Shown here piece after piece: positions 32,526-38,097 of a stretch of DNA of 38,097 nt. The position numbers and the translations under genes were made by a program. The notes below the pieces were generated by a model, which saw only the letters and a program-made list of their open reading frames with translations, was not told where the DNA came from and did not search any database. Where the stretch lies: the NCBI GenBank assembly GCA_900769545.1, contig CAAGGZ010000148.1:1-38097 (forward strand), read 5' to 3'. Positions within the stretch are counted from its first letter, which is position 1. Every line of letters begins with the position of its first letter. This DNA is from Clostridia bacterium. Lineage in GTDB: Bacteria; Bacillota; Clostridia; Christensenellales; Borkfalkiaceae.

Positions 32526-32560
32526 AGCCCACACCGCAATTGCAGTTTGGGCTATTATTT
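32526..32560 (+). terminator. Weak terminator-like hairpin after guaA
   Basis: AGCCCA (32526-32531) pairs with TGGGCT (32548-32553), with an inner palindrome GCAATTGC, followed by ATTATTT. The T tract is imperfect. Confidence 0.5.
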
Positions 32561-32579
32561 GAGAAAAACACACGAGGTC

Positions 32580-32607
32580 TTGACAATAGTTATATTTGTG
32601 ATATAAT
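32580..32607 (+). promoter_or_regulatory. Promoter for the DUF4097-like lipoprotein gene
   Basis: A perfect TTGACA (32580-32585), a 16-base spacer and a perfect TATAAT (32602-32607) preceded by TGA. Confidence 0.85.
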
Positions 32608-32629
32608 ATATTTATAAGGAGAGTATGTT

Positions 32630-33559
32630 ATGAAAGCATTGAAAAAATTTTTTATCGGTGGTTTAATGACTTGTACATTGTTTTCAGCTTTGGGATTGAC
32701 GAGTTGCTCAGGTAAATATACAACCAACGAACAGGAAATAAACGAGCGTATAACTTCCGTGTTGATTGATACGGAAATATCGGATATTGCAATTCTTTCT
32801 TCCGAAAACGGAGAATGTAAAGTTGTTTGTTACGAGCGACCTGAACTCGAACACTCCGTTACAATAACAGACGGAACGTTAAAAATTCATCAGCTTGATA
32901 AAAGAAAATGGTATCAATTTATCGGTTTAAATTTTGATAATTCCAAGCTCACGGTATATTTGCCTGAGGGCGAATATGATATGCTTAAAATTAACGGAAG
33001 TACGGGCGATATATTGGTGACGGATAGCTTTGTGTTTTCAAGCATAGATATTTCTAACAGTACGGGCGACGTGAAGAATTACGCTTCGGCTTCAACGAGA
33101 ATGAAAATAAGCACGTCCACAGGCGATATTGACGTGAAAAACACGAGCGCAGGCTCGATAGAGCTTTCAGCTTCTACGGGCGACATTGAGTTGGATGGCA
33201 TAGAATGTGCAGGTGATATTTTCGTTGACTCTACTACGGGTGGAAAATTCCTGTCCGATATTACTTGTCAAAATCTTTCTATAAAAAGCAGTACGGGAGA
33301 TATGAAGTTAGAGAACATTCTTGCTAAGACAAAACTTTCCATTGTGGGCAGTACGGGCGACGTGCATTTTACAGACTGCGACGCAGGGGAAATTTTTGTA
33401 AAAGTAAGTACGGGCGACGTAAAGGGAACGCTACTTTCCGAGAAAATATTTATAGTAGATACCAGCGCAGGCAAAACGGACGTTCCAAAAACCACAACGG
33501 GCGGCGTATGTGAAATTACTACTAGCACGGGCAATATTAAAATCACTATCAACGAATGA
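32630..33559 (+). CDS. DUF4097-like lipoprotein with repeated STGD beta strands
   Basis: A 309-residue protein with a lipoprotein signal (basic start, hydrophobic core, LTSC lipobox with Cys26). From about residue 120 the chain repeats roughly every 19-20 residues with S-T-G-D or close variants (STGDILV, STGDVKN, STGDIDV, STGDIEL, STGDMKL, STGDVHF, STGDVKG, STGNIKI). That pattern is typical of DUF4097/adhesin-type right-handed beta-helices on Gram-positive surfaces. Such proteins often accompany cell-envelope stress regulators, but no regulator gene is adjacent. AAGGAGAG supports the start. A strong terminator follows. Confidence 0.88.
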   Translation: MKALKKFFIGGLMTCTLFSALGLTSCSGKYTTNEQEINERITSVLIDTEISDIAILSSENGECKVVCYERPELEHSVTITDGTLKIHQLDKRKWYQFIGLNFDNSKLTVYLPEGEYDMLKINGSTGDILVTDSFVFSSIDISNSTGDVKNYASASTRMKISTSTGDIDVKNTSAGSIELSASTGDIELDGIECAGDIFVDSTTGGKFLSDITCQNLSIKSSTGDMKLENILAKTKLSIVGSTGDVHFTDCDAGEIFVKVSTGDVKGTLLSEKIFIVDTSAGKTDVPKTTTGGVCEITTSTGNIKITINE

Positions 33560-33565
33560 ACGGCG

Positions 33566-33596
33566 TAGACCTGCGGAAATCCGCAGGTCTATTTTT
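33566..33596 (+). terminator. Intrinsic terminator
   Basis: TAGACCTGCGG (33566-33576), loop AAAT, CCGCAGGTCTA (33581-33591), then five Ts. The 11-base-pair stem is perfect. Confidence 0.9.
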
Positions 33597-33631
33597 CAAC
33601 AAAACGAACTTCTATTGCATATACTATACTA

Positions 33632-33645
33632 TGAGGAATTCCTCA
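33632..33645. promoter_or_regulatory. 14-base perfect palindrome ahead of the Cys-rich gene
   Basis: TGAGGAATTCCTCA reads the same on both strands. It lies 27 bases before the start codon and just after an AT-rich CATATACTATACTAT stretch that could hold a sporulation-type -10 (CATATACT). A dimeric regulator site is possible; nothing proves it. Confidence 0.35.
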
Positions 33646-33671
33646 AATACACAAGAAGGACTTGATATACT

Positions 33672-34094
33672 ATGTGCAATATGTATAACACGAACACGTC
33701 GCGCTGTTCTTGCGGCTGCGGTTGTTCTTCCTTAGCAACGGCGATTGGGAACAGAGTGTTGAATTGTTTATTCAATACCGATAACGTCGGTAACAGTTGT
33801 AATAACTGCTGTTGCAACGGGAGCCTTTGGAATAGCTGCTACCAGCGTATTTGCCGTGACTGTTGCGGTAATATTCACGTAAACCAATGCGGTTGCAATC
33901 AGTGTTGGAACGGTTGCTCCAACGGCAGTACCACAACGACCACGGGCAACGGTAACGGTAGCTCTTGTTGCGCAGTTTGCAGCACGGGCAGCCAAACGCT
34001 CGCAACGTTGTCGGGAGACGCTTACTACGCAAGATTGTACGGGCTTAACACAGGGAGCGGACGCTCCACCTGCGGTTGCTCTTGCAGCGATTAA
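33672..34094 (+). CDS. Cysteine-rich small protein, 24 Cys in 140 residues
   Basis: A 140-residue protein with about 17% cysteine plus much Asn, Gly and Ser. Cysteines come in CxCxCxC (RCSCGCGC near the start), CCC, CC and CxxC groups, and again CGCSC at the end. There is no signal peptide or membrane helix. AAGAAGGA 11 bases upstream supports ATG 33672; ATG 33681 is an alternative. I do not recognise a family. Cysteine-rich, Gly/Asn-rich composition and the presence of sporulation genes nearby suggest a cross-linked spore coat or exosporium component, while metal storage is another option; both are inferences. It stands alone between two terminators. Confidence 0.75.
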   Translation: MCNMYNTNTSRCSCGCGCSSLATAIGNRVLNCLFNTDNVGNSCNNCCCNGSLWNSCYQRICRDCCGNIHVNQCGCNQCWNGCSNGSTTTTTGNGNGSSCCAVCSTGSQTLATLSGDAYYARLYGLNTGSGRSTCGCSCSD

Positions 34095-34104
34095 CAGATA
34101 GAGA

Positions 34105-34144
34105 AAAAAGCGGCGGAGAAAAATCCGTCGCTTTCGATTTTTTT
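34105..34144 (+). terminator. Intrinsic terminator after the Cys-rich gene
   Basis: AAAGCGGCGGA (34107-34117) pairs with TCCGTCGCTTT (34124-34134) with one G-T pair, then CGA and a run of eight Ts. Confidence 0.85.
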
Positions 34145-34170
34145 AAGGATAGTTTGCGCATACTCAGCGT

Positions 34171-34992
34171 ATGGAAAGACTGCGCCGCTGGTATAGCAAA
34201 GGAAAAGAAAAATACGATTTTTTGTCGTCAAAAAGATACACCACGCTTGCAGGAACGCTGGTGTTTTTTCTCATTATGTCCATTGTACCGCTTTCCTTTT
34301 GGTTGTCCTTGCTCGTGGCAAAATTGCCCGTAGACACCAATCTTATTTTCGATTTGCCTGTTTTCGATTCGGTGAAAAACGTCATAGAATACGTCAGAAG
34401 GGAAGCGGCGAACGCCACAACGGGCGTTTCTGTATTGCTTCTTATAACAACGTTGTATTCTTCCACCAATCTCTTTTACCAAATGCGAAGGAGCGGAGAA
34501 ATTATCTACGATTTTCGCCGCCCGAAAAAAAGCGTCCGACTTCGAATTGGCGCATTGGCGCTCCTTGCGATTTTCCTTGCGACCATCATCGTCTTTTTGC
34601 TCCTGTTTGCGTTTGGAGCTTTCCTGTTTTCCAAGCTCCCGTCTAAATTGTGGGAGCGTATTTTGGATTATTTATTGCTTGCCGTTTTGTCCTTTTCTTT
34701 AGTGATGCTTTTAAACGTGTACATTTGTCCTTATAAAGTGCATCCAAAGCGTTTTCTTTTGGGTACAAGCATTACGGTTGCGGCGTGGGCGGTGGCGATT
34801 GTCGGTTTTTCGGTCTATATCAAAATCAGCAACTTAGGACGGTTATACGGCGCGCTCAGCGCGGTAATTATTTTTCTTTTATGGTTGTACGTTTTGATGA
34901 TTTGTTTTATCGTCGGCGTCATCATCAACAGCGAAGGCATTACAAAAGAAAAACGCAGGGAGCGGCGCAAGAAAAACAAGAAAACGGCATAA
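34171..34992 (+). CDS. YihY/virulence factor BrkB family membrane protein
   Basis: A 273-residue integral membrane protein with about six helices. Family marks are the first helix after a basic cytoplasmic start (TLAGTLVFFLIMSIVPLSF), LYSSTNLFYQMRRSGEIIY near 95, and the final SNLGRLYGALSAVIIFLLWL followed by IVGVIINSE. A very basic tail (KEKRRERRKKNKK) faces the cytoplasm. The family was once mislabelled RNase BN; its real role is unsettled. The ribosome binding site is poor, AAGGA lying about 22 bases upstream. A small exported protein gene follows after 28 bases. Confidence 0.88.
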   Translation: MERLRRWYSKGKEKYDFLSSKRYTTLAGTLVFFLIMSIVPLSFWLSLLVAKLPVDTNLIFDLPVFDSVKNVIEYVRREAANATTGVSVLLLITTLYSSTNLFYQMRRSGEIIYDFRRPKKSVRLRIGALALLAIFLATIIVFLLLFAFGAFLFSKLPSKLWERILDYLLLAVLSFSLVMLLNVYICPYKVHPKRFLLGTSITVAAWAVAIVGFSVYIKISNLGRLYGALSAVIIFLLWLYVLMICFIVGVIINSEGITKEKRRERRKKNKKTA

Positions 34993-35020
34993 TTTAAAAA
35001 AGAAGCCGCATACTGTCTTT

Positions 35021-35419
35021 ATGAGAATTACCTTAAAAAGTTCAATTTTGGCAGGGCTTTGCGCTCTGTGCGTGGTGGGGAAAAGCTCCTCGCTAAAAGA
35101 TATTTCCAAACCTTATTTAGGGGAGTACGAATGTAAACAAGCCACCTACGGCGAAAAAGATTATTTGGAAGATTTCACGTATATTCGTATGGAGCTAAAA
35201 TCAGGCGACCGTTTCGTTTTGTCCTATTGCGATAAATTGACGAAGAAGAAAAATCAAGTGGAAGGGGAGTTTACCTATGACGAGCAAACAAGCACCGTCA
35301 CGTTACAGCTTGAAGGCGACGCCTGTATCAAGCGGCAGTTTCCGCTCAAGGACGGCGTTTTGTTGGTAGTAACCACACTCGGAAATAAAATTTTACAGTT
35401 GCGATTCGAGCAAAAATAG
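35021..35419 (+). CDS. Small exported hypothetical protein
   Basis: A 132-residue protein of no recognised family. The first 20 residues are a short signal-like segment (MRITLKSSILAGLCALCVVG), without a clear lipobox. The rest is beta-strand-like with a calycin/lipocalin flavour (YLGEYECKQATY, FVLSYCDKLTKKKNQVEGEF, STVTLQLEGDACIKRQF). The ribosome binding site is weak, so the start is uncertain. It is probably co-transcribed with the YihY-family gene and ends at a good terminator. Confidence 0.65.
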   Translation: MRITLKSSILAGLCALCVVGKSSSLKDISKPYLGEYECKQATYGEKDYLEDFTYIRMELKSGDRFVLSYCDKLTKKKNQVEGEFTYDEQTSTVTLQLEGDACIKRQFPLKDGVLLVVTTLGNKILQLRFEQK

Positions 35420-35421
35420 CG

Positions 35422-35460
35422 AAAAAAGAGCCAAATTTACGTATTTGGCTCTAAATTTTT
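35422..35460 (+). terminator. Intrinsic terminator
   Basis: AGAGCCAAAT (35427-35436) pairs with ATTTGGCTCT (35443-35452) around TTACGT, preceded by As and followed by AAATTTTT. Confidence 0.75.
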
Positions 35461-35500
35461 AAATTTTTCCAAAAAAATAAACAAATGTTCGTAAAAATTG

Positions 35501-35529
35501 TTGCAAAATGGAAAAAACTGTGATACAAT
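35501..35529 (+). promoter_or_regulatory. Promoter for the helicase gene, nearly abutting its start codon
   Basis: TTGCAA (35501-35506), a 17-base spacer and TACAAT (35524-35529) preceded by TGA. The ATG is at 35539, so transcription would begin only one to three bases ahead of it. Confidence 0.7.
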
Positions 35530-35538
35530 AGGTACACG

Positions 35539-36792
35539 ATGGAAACGGTATTGACCTCTGATCAGGAAAACGCAAAAAATTTAATAGCGGAATGGTTTGT
35601 AAATACCAACGATCAAGTATTTGTCTTATCGGGCTATGCAGGGACGGGAAAGACCTTTCTCATCGATTACGTTGTAAGAAACGTTTTGCATTTGGAAATT
35701 GGTACGGAAGCGGTGTTTGTTTCCCCAACGGGCAAGGCTGCCGCAAACCTCGTGAAAAACGGAACGATTGCAGGTACGGTGCATAGTTTAATTTACGTGC
35801 GAGACGAGGACGAGTTCGACGTGGACGAAAACGGCGAGATTGTCGAACGGAAGGAGCTTTCGTTTATCAAGCGTGAGAAGATAGGGGAAAAGATACGTCT
35901 TATCATTATTGACGAAGCTTCTATGATTAATGAAAGCGTACTTCGGGATTTGCTCAGCTATAACGTGAAATGTCTTTTCAGCGGCGACGGAGCGCAGCTC
36001 CCGCCTGTCAACGGCACCTGTCCGTTGCTTGTCAATCCCAACTATGAAATGAAAGAAATCGTGCGGCAGGCGGCAGATAATCCAATCATTAAAGTGGCAA
36101 CGATGGCGCGTGAGGGGCAGACGATTCCCTACGGAAATTACGGCGATAAGGTTTGCGTTATTCGCAGAAATGCGCTTTCGGAAAAGGAGCGCAAACGCTT
36201 GTTTTTAAAAGCCGACCAAGTCATTTGTGGCCGCAATAAAACGCGTATGGAGCTCAACAAAGAAATCCGTCGGTATAAAGGCATTTCGGAGACGGAGCTG
36301 CTCCCCACCGAGGGCGAAAAGGTAATTTGTACCCTTAACGATTGGGAAAAGCCTCTTGATAAGCACAATAAATTTTATCTTGTCAACGGCATCATCGGGA
36401 TTGCGCGCGACGTCAAGGAAAGTTTTGACGATTTGGCGACTATGCAGTTCCAAGCGGATTTTATGGACTCCGAAGTCAAAGTCCCGTTCGATACAGGGAT
36501 TTTTACGGGAGAGAAATATCAGCACATGTACGGAGAAAGGGCTGTTACCTTCTCCGACGGCACGGTTGCGCACGAGGCGAACTTTGCGCTGTTGCATAAG
36601 CTCCGCACCGTTTCAGACGAGCCTATTTGTCGATTCGAGTTTGCATACGCAATCACCTGCCATAAAGCGCAGGGCTCGGAGTTTGACTTTGTTATTGTGT
36701 TTGACGAAGCGTGGGCGTTTTCAGAAGAAAAACGGCGTTGGCTGTATACGGCAATCACACGCGCGAAAGAAAAATTATTGATTATACGTTAG
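35539..36792 (+). CDS. RecD/Dda-like superfamily 1 DNA helicase
   Basis: A 417-residue SF1 helicase that should unwind DNA 5' to 3' with ATP. It has the Q-motif region LTSDQENA, Walker A GYAGTGKT (32-39), motif Ia SPTGKAAANL, TVHSLIY, Walker B IIIDEASM near 122, GDGAQLPPV (motif III) and the C-terminal UvrD_C_2 block with TCHKAQGSEFD and YTAITRAKEKL. It lacks the long N-terminal domain of RecD2 and resembles the compact Dda/phage-type or AAA_30 helicases. The start is forced by the family opening and sits almost at the predicted transcription start. A TtcA-like gene follows nine bases later. Confidence 0.92.
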   Translation: METVLTSDQENAKNLIAEWFVNTNDQVFVLSGYAGTGKTFLIDYVVRNVLHLEIGTEAVFVSPTGKAAANLVKNGTIAGTVHSLIYVRDEDEFDVDENGEIVERKELSFIKREKIGEKIRLIIIDEASMINESVLRDLLSYNVKCLFSGDGAQLPPVNGTCPLLVNPNYEMKEIVRQAADNPIIKVATMAREGQTIPYGNYGDKVCVIRRNALSEKERKRLFLKADQVICGRNKTRMELNKEIRRYKGISETELLPTEGEKVICTLNDWEKPLDKHNKFYLVNGIIGIARDVKESFDDLATMQFQADFMDSEVKVPFDTGIFTGEKYQHMYGERAVTFSDGTVAHEANFALLHKLRTVSDEPICRFEFAYAITCHKAQGSEFDFVIVFDEAWAFSEEKRRWLYTAITRAKEKLLIIR

Positions 36793-36801
36793 GAGATAGC
36801 T

Positions 36802-37653
36802 ATGCCAAAGGAATTGGAGCGTTATCAAGAAATAGAGCGGTCGCTTATCACGACGTACAGAAAAACGATATGGTCTCCGTTTGTTTTGGCGGTGAAAAAG
36901 TATCGCTTGATTGAAGCAGGGGACAAAATTGCCGTTTGCATTTCAGGCGGAAAAGACAGTATGATTCTTGCGAAATTGATGCAGGAGCTCCACCGTCACA
37001 GCGAGGTGCCGTTTGATTTAATTTTTCTGACAATGGACCCTGGGTACAACGAGGAAAACCGCAAAAAAATCGAGGAAAACGCAGCGCTTTTAAACGTACC
37101 TTTGACGATTTTCGAGAGCGACGTTTTTGCCGCCGCAGAGGGCGCAAATGCAGAATCGCCTTGTTATCTTTGCGCAAGAATGCGCCGTGGACATCTGTAT
37201 GCAAAAGCCAAGGAATTGGGCTGTAATAAAATTGCTTTAGGACATCATAAGAGCGACGTTATCGAAACAACGCTCATGGGTATGCTTTACGGCGGTCAGC
37301 TGCAAGGTATGCTCCCGAGGATAAAAAGTACCAATTTCGAGGGAATGGAGCTCATTCGTCCTATGTATTGCGTTTTAGAGCAGGATATTTTGCGTTGGCG
37401 AGAATATAATAAGTTGGAATTTATCGCTTGCGCTTGCAAATTTACACAAAATTTAACGGGCGGCGACGAGGATACGTTTTCGGCAAGACGTAAGGTAAAA
37501 GAACTGATTGCCGAGCTCAAGAAAGAAAATCCTAACGTGGAGAACAATATTTTCCAAAGTATTCACAACGTGCAACTCAATACGTTGGCGGAATACAAGC
37601 AGGACGGTATAAAACATTCCTTTTTGGAAAAGTTCGATATAGAAGGCATATAA
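36802..37653 (+). CDS. ttcA: TtcA-like PP-loop tRNA-thiolation family protein
   Basis: A 283-residue PP-loop ATPase. SGGKDS (48-53) binds ATP, CYLC (C121, C124) in SPCYLCARMRRG and a later cysteine near 215 (EFIACACKF) match the iron-sulfur ligands of TtcA, which makes 2-thiocytidine at position 32 of tRNAs. LGHHKSDVIETTLMGMLYGG is also typical. Firmicute members of this group are diverse and several lack a tested function, so TtcA-like is safer than TtcA. A GGAG site precedes ATG 36802. It shares the helicase transcript. Confidence 0.85.
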   Translation: MPKELERYQEIERSLITTYRKTIWSPFVLAVKKYRLIEAGDKIAVCISGGKDSMILAKLMQELHRHSEVPFDLIFLTMDPGYNEENRKKIEENAALLNVPLTIFESDVFAAAEGANAESPCYLCARMRRGHLYAKAKELGCNKIALGHHKSDVIETTLMGMLYGGQLQGMLPRIKSTNFEGMELIRPMYCVLEQDILRWREYNKLEFIACACKFTQNLTGGDEDTFSARRKVKELIAELKKENPNVENNIFQSIHNVQLNTLAEYKQDGIKHSFLEKFDIEGI

Positions 37654-37674
37654 TACGTTTTCAACGCATACGAT
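37645..37674 (+). promoter_or_regulatory. Candidate sigma-E sporulation promoter for yabP-yabQ
   Basis: GGCATATA (37645-37652) and CATACGAT (37667-37674) are 14 bases apart. They match the Bacillus sigma-E consensus (-35 GKCATATT, -10 CATACAHT) closely. Known yabQ expression in Bacillus depends on sigma-E. The -10 ends five bases before the yabP ATG. Confidence 0.6.
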
Positions 37675-37679
37675 AGGGT

Positions 37680-37931
37680 ATGCAAGAAAGTAAACATTCG
37701 GTTTTGATAGAACAAAGAAAAATAATTACAATCAACGGTGTGGAAAGCGTAACGGCGTTTTCCGAAGTGAAAATTCTGTTGGCTCTTTTAGACGGCGAAA
37801 GAATGAGCGTAACGGGTTCTGGATTGAAAATCACAGGCTTTTCCAAAGCGAGCGGAACGTTCACGGCAGAGGGCTCGATTATGGGCGTTGCTTATGGCGG
37901 AAAGAGCTTGGTTTCCAAAATATTCAAGTAG
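37680..37931 (+). CDS. yabP: Sporulation protein YabP
   Basis: An 83-residue protein of the YabP/YqfC family, small beta-rich proteins needed for spore coat and cortex assembly in the mother cell. The family pattern is clear: SVLIEQRKIITINGVESV at the start, then a strand ending in GERMSVTGSGLKITGFSK and a closing GTFTAEGSIMGVAYG. The start has only a weak AGGG in front of it. yabQ begins three bases after its stop, the standard order. This indicates the organism carries, and probably uses, an endospore programme. Confidence 0.88.
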   Translation: MQESKHSVLIEQRKIITINGVESVTAFSEVKILLALLDGERMSVTGSGLKITGFSKASGTFTAEGSIMGVAYGGKSLVSKIFK

Positions 37932-37934
37932 TCA

Positions 37935-38097
37935 ATGGATTCTCAAAATCAATTTACATATTTCGCTTGGAGCGTTCTAATCGGTTTTATCGGCGCGGCG
38001 GTGTATGAAGTCATATACCTACTGCGTTGGATATTTGGTTGTAAAAAGGGAAAAAACAAAATTATCGGTATGATATTAGATATATTGTTTTTTGTAA
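37935..38097 (+). CDS. yabQ: Spore cortex protein YabQ, N-terminal part (cut by window edge)
   Basis: The frame opens at ATG 37935, three bases after yabP, and runs off the window after 54 codons. The visible part has a first membrane helix (YFAWSVLIGFIGAAVYEVIYLL), a short basic loop (GCKKGKNK) and the start of a second helix with GMILDILFFV. That arrangement and the position after yabP fit YabQ, a membrane protein required for spore cortex formation. There is no separate ribosome binding site, so translation is probably coupled to yabP. Confidence 0.82.
   Translation, partial: MDSQNQFTYFAWSVLIGFIGAAVYEVIYLLRWIFGCKKGKNKIIGMILDILFFV

Noticed and set aside
32998..33540. Regular short repeats taken as CRISPR-like
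   Set aside because: They are in frame within a protein, encode STGD strands and vary at third positions; there are no unique spacers or cas genes.

Overview
The window looks like chromosomal DNA of a spore-forming, anaerobic-type Clostridia (Firmicutes). The evidence is moderate GC, strong GGAGG ribosome binding sites, TTGACA/TATAAT-type promoters, short intrinsic terminators, an ECF-type vitamin uptake subunit, short-form HisG with HisZ, and the sporulation genes yabP and yabQ at the right edge. I cannot name a genus. Nearly all genes point right; only two small genes (1023-1244 and 28561-29238) point left.

Layout. 1-957: right part of an IS3-family insertion sequence (end of orfA, complete orfB, right inverted repeat). 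1023-1546: a leftward small cysteine-tailed membrane protein gene, then a divergent promoter and a highly foldable 5' leader. 1547-4274: ECF S-component, type III pantothenate kinase (coaX) and homoserine dehydrogenase (hom). 4322-5203: RimK-like ATP-grasp ligase. 5262-8560: a consensus promoter, a membrane-bound nucleotide-sugar dehydratase/epimerase and a CdsB/UPF0597 cysteine desulfidase-like protein. 8691-18490: serC-serA followed without a gap by hisZGDCBHAFI(E), ending in a clear terminator. 18559-27655: promoter region with direct repeats, then a lipoprotein, a large C-terminally anchored substrate-binding protein, OppBCDF-type permeases and ATPases, and a small membrane protein. 27708-29957: metallophosphoesterase, a convergent lipoprotein gene and a TM-anchored hypothetical. 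30046-32509: guaB and a glutaminase-less guaA. 32580-35419: DUF4097-like lipoprotein, a 24-cysteine small protein, a YihY-family membrane protein and a small exported protein. 35501-38097: RecD-like helicase, a TtcA-like PP-loop enzyme, yabP and the start of yabQ.

How genes work together. The ser-his block supplies serine and histidine, but carries neither a phosphoserine phosphatase nor a histidinol-phosphate phosphatase. The ECF subunit beside coaX suggests pantothenate salvage into CoA. GuaB and GuaA take IMP to GMP. The Opp cluster should import peptides or similar solutes. The most interesting unexplained items are the structured leader ahead of the ECF-coaX genes, the unusual Opp substrate-binding protein and its repeat-bearing promoter, two cysteine-rich small proteins, the glutaminase-less GMP synthase, and two genes whose start codons fall almost on the predicted transcription start. 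No tRNA, rRNA or CRISPR array was seen.
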